DNA of 6,899 bases from Actinomycetota bacterium (GTDB taxonomy: Bacteria; Actinomycetota; Thermoleophilia; UBA2241). Positions 1-5,429 of this stretch are shown piece after piece (position 1 is the first letter of the stretch; each line of letters opens with the position of its first letter). The notes beneath the pieces are model-generated. The model searched no databases, was not told where the DNA came from, and saw only the letters and a list, made by a program, of their open reading frames with translations. The stretch covers positions 1 through 6,899 of the forward strand of contig PMKX01000056.1 in the NCBI GenBank assembly GCA_003158705.1, read 5' to 3'. Both the position numbers and the translations under genes were made by a program.

Positions 1-1
1 C

Positions 2-508
2 TGGGAGACCGGCAACCACGAGGCCCAGCTCCTGGCCGGCATGATCGACGACCCTTCCTTGGTAGACGAAGCGCAGCTCGAGCGCTGGGCCGCCGGCTTC
101 GACTCGTGGGACATCTGCGATCAGACTTGCGCCAACCTCTTCGAGCGGACCGCTCTGGCGCAGGTCAAGGCGGTCGAGTGGGCGGAGCGCGAGGAGGAGT
201 ACGTCAAGCGGGCTGCCTTCGCCCTCATGGCGGCGCTTGCCTGGCACGACAAACGCGCGCCCGACGAGCTCTTTGAGGGCTTTCTGCCGGTCATCGCCGC
301 CGCGGCCGCAGACGAGCGCAACTTCGTCAAGAAGGCCGTCAACTGGGCGTTGCGCAACATCGGCAAGCGCAACCCGGCCCTGAACGCGGCCGCGGCCGCC
401 TGCGCGCGCCAGATCGCGGCGCAGGGCACGCGCAGCGCCCGCTGGATCGCGTCCGATGCGCTACGCGAGTTGACCTCGGCCAAAGTCCAGCAGCGTTTGG
501 CCAAGTAG
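2..508 (+). CDS. AlkD-type DNA alkylation repair protein (HEAT-like repeats), 5' end missing
   Basis: The reading frame is open from the first bases of the window, so this is the C-terminal 168 residues of a gene that begins upstream; the ATG at 41 is internal. The stretch before it (WETGNHEAQLLAG) already looks like family sequence. AlkD proteins are all-helical HEAT-like glycosylases, usually about 230 residues, that excise positively charged alkylated bases without flipping them. Landmarks in visible numbering: the FDSWDICD segment gives W36 and D40, spaced like W109/D113 of Bacillus cereus AlkD; R70 in the YVKRAAF helix matches R148; W115 in the KKAVNWALRNIGKRNP helix matches W187. The residue matching is from memory of the family, not an alignment. 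Alanine-rich runs near residues 98-103 and 127-133 are ordinary helix sequence. The gene is convergent with everything downstream. A role in removing alkylated bases is likely, but this subfamily's substrate has not been shown here. Confidence 0.85.
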   Translation, partial: WETGNHEAQLLAGMIDDPSLVDEAQLERWAAGFDSWDICDQTCANLFERTALAQVKAVEWAEREEEYVKRAAFALMAALAWHDKRAPDELFEGFLPVIAAAAADERNFVKKAVNWALRNIGKRNPALNAAAAACARQIAAQGTRSARWIASDALRELTSAKVQQRLAK

Positions 509-563
509 GCACGACGGGGGGCGCCTGCGCAGCCTTGTGATGCTTCTGGGGCTAGAAGGTGGA

Positions 564-576
564 CCGGCTTCGCCGG
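564..576. terminator. Short GC hairpin between convergent genes, possible weak bidirectional terminator
   Basis: The bases CCGGC-TTC-GCCGG form a perfect 5-bp stem with a 3-nt loop in the 75-nt gap between the stop codons of the AlkD-like gene (508) and the protease gene (584). Its position suits a shared terminator for convergent genes. There is no T-tract on either side, so a canonical intrinsic terminator is not supported, and such short GC palindromes are common in DNA of this composition. Confidence 0.3.
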
Positions 577-583
577 CGACTGT

Positions 584-1708
584 CTAGGCTTGCCGGCGGC
601 CGACCAGACTGTGGAGTCGCAGGTGCCGCAGGGCAGTGGCGCGGTCCACGAAGCCGGTCAGCCGGTCGCCGTCGACGATCGCCACCTGGTTGATGTTGCG
701 CTCCGCCATAAGACGCAGCGCCTCGGCGGCGGGCGCCTCGCTGGTCAGGGCCGCTACGCGGTCACGCGGTGTCATCACGTCGGCGACGCGATCGTGGCTC
801 CACTGTGAGCGCGGCGTGTGCTGCAGGTCGCTGAGACAGACGATGCCGTCGAAGGTGTCGTCGGCGCCCTCCACGGGCAGGCAGCGAGCGTTGTTGGCTA
901 GGAAGTAGTCGTTGGCGGCGGCTTCCAGAGTGACCATGGGCGGTATCCACACGTGGGCAGGTGTGGCGATGGAACCTGCCGTCACACCCGCCAGCCGCTG
1001 CTGGGCGACCACTTGAGCGTAGCTTGCCTGGGCGGCTTGGACGAGGATCCAGCCCGTGAAGCCGGCCCACACTCCGGCCAGAACGTTGCGGCTGATAGCC
1101 GTGAGTATGCCGAGCACGATGAGTGCGTAGCCCAGCACATAGCCGGCGCGGGCGGCGCCGCGCGTGGCGCGCTCGAAGTCACCGGAGCGCGCCCAGAGAA
1201 CGGCGCGCAGCACGCGTCCGCCGTCCAAGGGGAAGCCCGGCAGCAGGTTGAAGACGGCCAGGAGCACGTTCATGAAGCCCACGTAGGCGAGGACGGCGTG
1301 GACGGTCTGCGGCTCGCCGGGTACGTACGCCAGCAGCAGCGCCAGCACGCCGATGACCAAGCTGACCAGCGGCCCGCTGCCGGCGAGCAGCGCTTCGCGG
1401 CGGGGGCTGCTGGCTTCCTTCTCGATGCTCGAGACGCCGCCGAGCACGAACAGCGTGATGTTCTTGACGGCGATCCCCTGCCTGCGGGCGACGAGTGAGT
1501 GGCCCAGCTCGTGGACGATCACCGAGGCGAAGAGCAGCAGCGCGGCCACGACGGCCACGGTCCACGTGACGGTGGTGCTCCAGTGGTAAGTCTGCGGGAA
1601 GAGGGTAGTCGCCAGCGACCAGACGAAGACGAGGAGGATGATGAACCAGCTGGGGTGGACATCGACCTCGATGCCGAACAGACGCCCTATCTTGATGCCA
1701 CCGTTCAT
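584..1708 (-). CDS. Site-2-type intramembrane zinc metalloprotease (M50) with C-terminal CBS domain pair, Rip3-like
   Basis: A 374-residue polytopic membrane protein. The zinc site is complete: HELGH at residues 66-70 inside the second hydrophobic segment, and NLLPGFPLDGGR at 154-165 supplying the third ligand, D162. The GSGPLVS stretch (110-116) is also typical of the family. Hydrophobic segments lie near 21-37, 48-67, 108-130, 135-155, 190-205 and 208-225. From about 245 to 365 the protein is soluble and reads as two CBS motifs, the second being clear (VMTPRDRVAALT, then INQVAIVDGDRLTGFV). Fold order and sequence flavour match mycobacterial Rip3 (Rv2625c), a site-2 protease with a CBS pair. 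Such enzymes cut transmembrane substrates, often anti-sigma factors; the CBS pair may sense adenine nucleotides. No anti-sigma gene is visible, so the substrate is unknown. The ATG start is backed by a good Shine-Dalgarno sequence. It is the last gene of the minus-strand row. Confidence 0.93.
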   Translation of the reverse strand: MNGGIKIGRLFGIEVDVHPSWFIILLVFVWSLATTLFPQTYHWSTTVTWTVAVVAALLLFASVIVHELGHSLVARRQGIAVKNITLFVLGGVSSIEKEASSPRREALLAGSGPLVSLVIGVLALLLAYVPGEPQTVHAVLAYVGFMNVLLAVFNLLPGFPLDGGRVLRAVLWARSGDFERATRGAARAGYVLGYALIVLGILTAISRNVLAGVWAGFTGWILVQAAQASYAQVVAQQRLAGVTAGSIATPAHVWIPPMVTLEAAANDYFLANNARCLPVEGADDTFDGIVCLSDLQHTPRSQWSHDRVADVMTPRDRVAALTSEAPAAEALRLMAERNINQVAIVDGDRLTGFVDRATALRHLRLHSLVGRRQA

Positions 1709-1716
1709 GCCGTCTT

Positions 1717-1721
1717 CTCCT
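1717..1721 (-). promoter_or_regulatory. Shine-Dalgarno site of the M50 protease gene
   Basis: On the minus strand AGGAG (within GAGAGGAGAA) lies 8 nt before the ATG at 1708. This is the only strong ribosome binding site among the gene starts in the window. It fixes the start and shows that the protease is translated independently of the LarA homolog, unlike the coupled genes upstream. Confidence 0.8.
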
Positions 1722-1755
1722 CTCGCTCGGCAGCAGGACGGTTCCCCGGGACGGC

Positions 1756-1771
1756 GCGCCCGTAACGGCGC
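1756..1771 (-). other. Inverted repeat in the gap between the LarA homolog and the protease gene
   Basis: GCGCC and GGCGC are separated by 6 nt, giving a 5-bp stem just after the racemase stop codon, in the 73-nt gap. No T-run follows, and the hairpin ends well before the Shine-Dalgarno site. It could modestly attenuate read-through or stabilise the upstream mRNA end, or be chance in GC-rich DNA. I see no convincing -10/-35 pair in this gap. Confidence 0.25.
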
Positions 1772-1781
1772 ACGGCGGCTC

Positions 1782-3053
1782 CTAGCGCTGGTGCACGACC
1801 GTGTTCATGGCGTCGGCCACAGCCAGCACGCGCGGCTCTCGGCGCAGCTGCCGGCGCGCGTCGACGAGCGCGTCTTGGACCGACTCGTAGGCGGCGATGC
1901 CCAGAGGCGAGAGGAAGCTCTGGTCGTGTGCACCCAGCACGCCCACCCGATAGCCACGCAGGACCTTGGCCATGACGTAGGCGCGCTGGCCGCCGGGGCC
2001 GAGCGGCTCGGCCAGACCGCGAGCGATGACCTCGTCGGGCGAGGCTGAGCCGAGCACGGCGGCGAAGTTGCGCTCGCCGGGTCCGTCGCCGGCGCCGGTG
2101 GGGACGCCGGCGGCCAGCAGGATCAAGCCGCCCATCGCCAGCGCCGGTTGGTCGCACAAGGCCATGTAGGTCGCTGCGCGCGACGCCTGGTAGAGGCTCT
2201 GGTCTTTCGGAGAGTGGATGCCGGCCACGACCACGTCGAACGGTCCGTCTACCGGCCGCAGCCAGGCGGCGCGGTGAGCGGCCGCCAGCGAGGCATGGAC
2301 TGTGACGGGATCGCCCGCCAGTACGGCGACCGCCTGGCCGCGCTCGTTGATGACCACGTTGACCGCGTAGCTGAGCGTAGTGCGCGCGGCGACGTCGCGC
2401 AGCGTCTGCTGGAAGGGATTGCCGTCCAGACGGCCCAGCGTCACACCAGCCTCGTCGATGAAGGCCGGGCGGTGGGTCCAGGCGATGGTGGCTTCGCCGG
2501 CGCAGCCGATGGCAACGCCTTTCACCCCGCCCGAGAAGCCGGCGTAGAGATGCGGCTCGACGACGCCCACGGTCACGACCCTGTCGGCCTCGGCGACGCG
2601 TCGATTGAGCACGATGGGTGCTCCCGAGGCCGTGCTGCCCAGGTCGACGCTCTCCTGCTCTTGCCCCTGAGCGTCGACGACCTCGACTCGGGCTGCCGCC
2701 TGCTCACCCACGAGCGCGACCTTTTCGGCACGCGTCGTAGCGCGGTGAAGCCCGCAGCCCACGACGACGACGACGCCGGTGTCCGGCACGCCGCCCGCGT
2801 TGAGCTCGTTGAGCAGAGGCAGGAGGATGTCGGGGGTGGGACACGGTCGCGACGCGTCGGGCACGGCGATAGCGACCGTGGCAGCACCGCGGGCCAGCAC
2901 GGCCAGTCGCGGCGTACGCAGCGGTTCGGCAGCCGCGCAGGCCACGCCCCAGTCGATGGCCTGCGGCGCGACCGTCCGGGCCGGCGGTTCGAAGTGATCG
3001 ACCTGCGGCAGGTGGAGCCGCTCGTCGCCGCTGAAGACCCAGGCGTCGCTCAT
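1782..3053 (-). CDS. LarA-family nickel-pincer nucleotide-dependent racemase/epimerase homolog
   Basis: A 423-residue protein, close to the roughly 424 of Lactiplantibacillus plantarum lactate racemase LarA. Every key residue I recall for LarA falls at a near-constant offset of 5-6: D66 and R69 in PDASRP (D72, R75), H103 in GCGLHR (H108), H168 in VEPHLYAGFSGG (H174), K178 in GGVKG, the lysine that covalently carries the pincer cofactor (K184), H194 in THRP, a nickel ligand (H200), and Y288-Q289 (Y294-Q295). The lysine equivalent to K298 is arginine (R292). Enzymes of this family invert a 2-hydroxyacid or sugar-acid stereocentre by hydride transfer; homologs differ widely in substrate, so lactate racemase should not be assumed. 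Cofactor makers LarB, LarC and LarE are not in the window. No signal peptide, so cytoplasmic. The ATG start overlaps the upstream stop as ATGA and lacks its own Shine-Dalgarno sequence, implying coupled translation. Confidence 0.9.
   Translation of the reverse strand: MSDAWVFSGDERLHLPQVDHFEPPARTVAPQAIDWGVACAAAEPLRTPRLAVLARGAATVAIAVPDASRPCPTPDILLPLLNELNAGGVPDTGVVVVVGCGLHRATTRAEKVALVGEQAAARVEVVDAQGQEQESVDLGSTASGAPIVLNRRVAEADRVVTVGVVEPHLYAGFSGGVKGVAIGCAGEATIAWTHRPAFIDEAGVTLGRLDGNPFQQTLRDVAARTTLSYAVNVVINERGQAVAVLAGDPVTVHASLAAAHRAAWLRPVDGPFDVVVAGIHSPKDQSLYQASRAATYMALCDQPALAMGGLILLAAGVPTGAGDGPGERNFAAVLGSASPDEVIARGLAEPLGPGGQRAYVMAKVLRGYRVGVLGAHDQSFLSPLGIAAYESVQDALVDARRQLRREPRVLAVADAMNTVVHQR
3050..3053 (-). 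promoter_or_regulatory. ATGA stop/start overlap: membrane-protein gene into LarA homolog
   Basis: The minus strand reads ATGA: the TGA ends the small membrane protein and the ATG starts the LarA homolog. No purine-rich ribosome site precedes it, so termination-reinitiation is the likely way the second gene is translated. Confidence 0.8.
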
Positions 3054-3367
3054 CGTCGGTTGCGCCGCGTGCTGCCCGAGTCGCGCGGGCGGTCGCGGAC
3101 ACGGTGGCGTGGATGGTAGCCGGCGCCGCTACGCGGTGCCGGCGGCGGGTACCAGAGCAACGCCGCGACCATGAAGAAAATACCTGCCACGGGGATCGCG
3201 CCGGCGAGCAGACCGGTGAGGATCCAGTTGAGGTGACTGCGCCCCGTCTTGACGGCCACGAAGTGCCCAAGCGTCGCACACACGAGGAACTGGATGCCGA
3301 AGTACCACTGGTAGTAGAGGATGTTCAGGATGGTGTTGATGACGTCGCTTGCCAGGGAGGCGGTCAC
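3050..3367 (-). CDS. Small two-helix membrane protein with arginine-rich C-terminal tail, unknown function
   Basis: I do not recognise a named family. The 105-residue product has two hydrophobic segments, about residues 13-39 (ILNILYYQWYFGIQFLVCATL and on) and 48-72 (WILTGLLAGAIPVAGIFFMVAALLW), joined by a short polar loop with K40, R43 and H45. The tail from P74 starts PPPAPRSG and carries ten arginines in 32 residues, so it is probably cytoplasmic under the positive-inside rule; with two helices the N-terminus would be inside too. The start is the GTG in a GTGA overlap with the pafBC stop, and the end overlaps the LarA homolog as ATGA. Locked between two well-supported genes in the same operon and with sensible helices, it is very likely real. 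In many actinobacteria the genes after pafBC are tatA and tatC; this is neither, as it lacks the TatA amphipathic helix and TatC's six helices. Confidence 0.8.
   Translation of the reverse strand: MTASLASDVINTILNILYYQWYFGIQFLVCATLGHFVAVKTGRSHLNWILTGLLAGAIPVAGIFFMVAALLWYPPPAPRSGAGYHPRHRVRDRPRDSGSTRRNRR
3364..3367 (-). promoter_or_regulatory. GTGA stop/start overlap: pafBC into membrane-protein gene
   Basis: The minus strand reads GTGA: the TGA ends pafBC and the GTG opens the small membrane-protein gene. No Shine-Dalgarno sequence is evident just upstream, so reinitiation after pafBC translation is likely. This overlap decides the start of the small gene. Confidence 0.75.
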
Positions 3368-5424
3368 GACTGATGAGTATACCGTGCCCGGAGCTGCTCG
3401 GCTGTGGCGCGCAGCGCCTGCACGGCCTCAGGCGGCGCCAGAGGCACGGCCTCGCCACCGAAGCGCAGGAGGTGATGGAGGAGCCAGCCTTCGTCCGTGT
3501 AGGGCTGGGTGGCCACGCAGGCGCCGTCGACCAGGCTGCGCGTGGTCTGGCGTTCCGCGATCCAGCGCGCCACGGTGGGACCGTACCAGACGGTGGCGGC
3601 GCGCGCGGCGTACTCCTCGGAAGAGGGAATGCCTTCGCGACGGTACAACTCGACGCCCACGCCGCGCCGTGGGGTGAAGTGTTCGTCGAGCAACCGGGCG
3701 CGTTTGGTCGTGGCCACACGGAAGGTGCGTGTGCCCTGCGAGAGATGACAGTAGGAGACGTAGTACCACTCGCCGCGACTGCGGACCATGAGATAGGGCT
3801 CCACGGTGCGCGTCGTAGTCGTGTCAGGGCCTTCCGACCAATACTCGATCTCCAGCAGGCGATGGTCCTTGATGGCGGTGTTGACGGCGCCGAACACCTG
3901 CTCGTGCGGCGGCAGGATCTCGTCGGCGGCCAGGGCCGGGGGTGCTCCCTGGCGGGCCTGGCGCAGCTTCTCGGCGGCACTCGCCAGCGCCGCGCTCGAG
4001 CCGAGCGGCAGCTGGCCGCCGACCAGCTCGACGGCCAACAGGAGCGTGTCGGCTTGCAGTGGCGACAGTCGCGCCGGCTGGGCAAAGGCTGGGCCGGCCA
4101 AGTCGCAGGTGACTCGCAGCGTGGCGCCCTTGAACTCGGCCCAGAGGAGGGCGCCGTCGCCGCCGAAGTTCACCAGGTTGAGCAGGCGCACATCGGCGCG
4201 CAGCTCAGTCGGGTCCGTGTCAAGATCGGTGCAGACGTCGTGGACCGATACGGCGGCCTCACCTTCGGGATCGCAACTGCGCAGCAGATAGGTGGTCAGG
4301 GCAGTCAGGCGTGTGAAGCGGTCCACGTCCACCTGCGCCGTAGGCGTTCGCCTGCCGGATGCGACGCCGCGCCCTGACGCCGCCGGCTTGTCGGCGGCAG
4401 GGATCGTGTGGCCGAGGCGCTCCATCAGGTGGTCCAGGCGCGTCGCCATCTCCGCCCGCAGCTCTGGCGGAGCTTGGATGGTGGCCGCCAGGCCAAGGCC
4501 CAGTGCCCACGAGACGAGCGGCCGAGCGGCGGCGTAGTCCGTGGCGAAGAGTACGCTGCCGTCCGCTGCGGTCGTGAGCGTGCCACAGTGCGCGAAGTGG
4601 GCCTCGACCCACCAGGCCATCGACGAGTCGATATGGATGAGGGCCTGGCCGCGGCTCGCGCCGAGTTGCCAGGGTGGCCGGTCGCGATAGGCGGCGAGGT
4701 CGAAGTCGGCAGGCGCGGCGAAGTCGTGCGCGGCGCGCGTGGCATGTCGTACGAGCGAGCGGATGCGCGACAGGCGGAACGTGCGCATGGCCTGCCGGAG
4801 GTGGCAATAGCCGATCAGGTACCACTCGTCGCCGACGAGCTGCAGGCCGAATGGGTCGACCTGACGCTCGTGCTCCTCGTCGCGGCCGATGGAGTAGTAC
4901 GCAAAGACGACCGTCTTGCGGTCGGCGATCGCCGCCTGAAGCTTGGGTAGCGGCGCCGCCGCGCGGGTAGCGTCTGCCTCCGGCAACACGGCCAGCGGCG
5001 GCGCCTCCTGGCTGAGCAGCTCGGGTCTGCCTTGCGTGAGGCTGACCAGCGCCAGGCGCAGCGGCTTCGAGTAGGCGAAGCGGTCCTCGAGCACGTGCAG
5101 ACAGGCCGCCAGCGCCGACAGCTCCTCGACCGTGAGCAGGATCGGCGGCAGGTAGTAGCTGCTCGGCGGCAAGCTGTACATCTCGCCGGGGGCGTTCGGG
5201 TCGGGCTCGGAAACGATGCTGATGTCGAGCTCCGCCAGCTCCGCTCGGTCCTCGTAGAAGCGTCGCTTGAAAGCGTCGGCAGTCATGGTCGGGTAGCCCT
5301 CGACCTGCGAGCGGATCTCGGTGACGGTCGCCGGCTTGCCGTTGCGTGAGAGCAGCAGAGCCACCAGTGAGAGACGACGGATGAGCTTGTCGGCGTCTTT
5401 GGAGAAGCCTGCCTCGCGCGACAC
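3364..5424 (-). CDS. pafBC: PafBC: fused PafB-PafC WYL-domain transcriptional activator of the DNA-damage response
   Basis: A 686-residue tandem protein. Module 1 (PafB-like): winged-helix region 10-90 ending with the typical SSYYLPPILLT stretch, WYL domain about 160-230 with W201-Y202-L203 and RTFR at 214-217, and a WCX-type domain about 255-340. A low-complexity linker (342-364) joins module 2 (PafC-like): helix-turn-helix-like region 368-440, the characteristic RLSPLQADTLLLAVE segment, WYL domain about 510-580 with W553-Y554-Y555 and RTFR at 566-569, and a C-terminal domain about 605-682. In mycobacteria PafB and PafC are separate and form a heterodimer that activates LexA-independent repair genes after DNA damage; single-chain versions are known from other actinobacteria such as Arthrobacter. 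WYL domains are thought to sense a damage-related nucleic-acid ligand. The start is GTG at 5424, 2 nt after the upstream stop. The same frame stays open for 299 more codons, but those lie over the preceding gene and read as arginine-rich noise. The tight coupling downstream suggests one mRNA. Confidence 0.92.
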   Translation of the reverse strand: MSREAGFSKDADKLIRRLSLVALLLSRNGKPATVTEIRSQVEGYPTMTADAFKRRFYEDRAELAELDISIVSEPDPNAPGEMYSLPPSSYYLPPILLTVEELSALAACLHVLEDRFAYSKPLRLALVSLTQGRPELLSQEAPPLAVLPEADATRAAAPLPKLQAAIADRKTVVFAYYSIGRDEEHERQVDPFGLQLVGDEWYLIGYCHLRQAMRTFRLSRIRSLVRHATRAAHDFAAPADFDLAAYRDRPPWQLGASRGQALIHIDSSMAWWVEAHFAHCGTLTTAADGSVLFATDYAAARPLVSWALGLGLAATIQAPPELRAEMATRLDHLMERLGHTIPAADKPAASGRGVASGRRTPTAQVDVDRFTRLTALTTYLLRSCDPEGEAAVSVHDVCTDLDTDPTELRADVRLLNLVNFGGDGALLWAEFKGATLRVTCDLAGPAFAQPARLSPLQADTLLLAVELVGGQLPLGSSAALASAAEKLRQARQGAPPALAADEILPPHEQVFGAVNTAIKDHRLLEIEYWSEGPDTTTTRTVEPYLMVRSRGEWYYVSYCHLSQGTRTFRVATTKRARLLDEHFTPRRGVGVELYRREGIPSSEEYAARAATVWYGPTVARWIAERQTTRSLVDGACVATQPYTDEGWLLHHLLRFGGEAVPLAPPEAVQALRATAEQLRARYTHQS

Positions 5425-5429
5425 GGTCA
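5422..5429 (-). promoter_or_regulatory. Two-nucleotide junction between propeller gene stop and pafBC GTG start
   Basis: The minus strand reads TGA-CC-GTG. The propeller gene stop and the pafBC start are 2 nt apart, with no good Shine-Dalgarno sequence in the preceding 20 nt. This fits coupled translation and supports the GTG as the pafBC start; the next in-frame methionine, residue 47, would remove most of the first DNA-binding region. Confidence 0.7.

Noticed and set aside
298..403. Repeated GCGGCC-type runs, possible tandem repeat or restriction-site cluster in the AlkD-like gene.
   Set aside because: They encode alanine runs in helices (AAAAA twice) and are explained by GCC/GCG codon choice.
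1741..1756. Near-identical TTCCCCGGG-ACGGC words here and at about 6769-6782, considered as a shared regulatory repeat.
   Set aside because: The second copy is within coding sequence (PAVPGEQ region), the match is short, and such CG-rich words are expected by chance in this DNA.
3349..4377. Long plus-strand open frame (342 codons) opposite pafBC, and similar long frames opposite other genes.
   Set aside because: High-GC codon bias on the minus strand keeps antisense frames open. Their products are Arg/Ala/Gly-rich without recognisable domains, and the opposite-strand gene is clearly PafBC.
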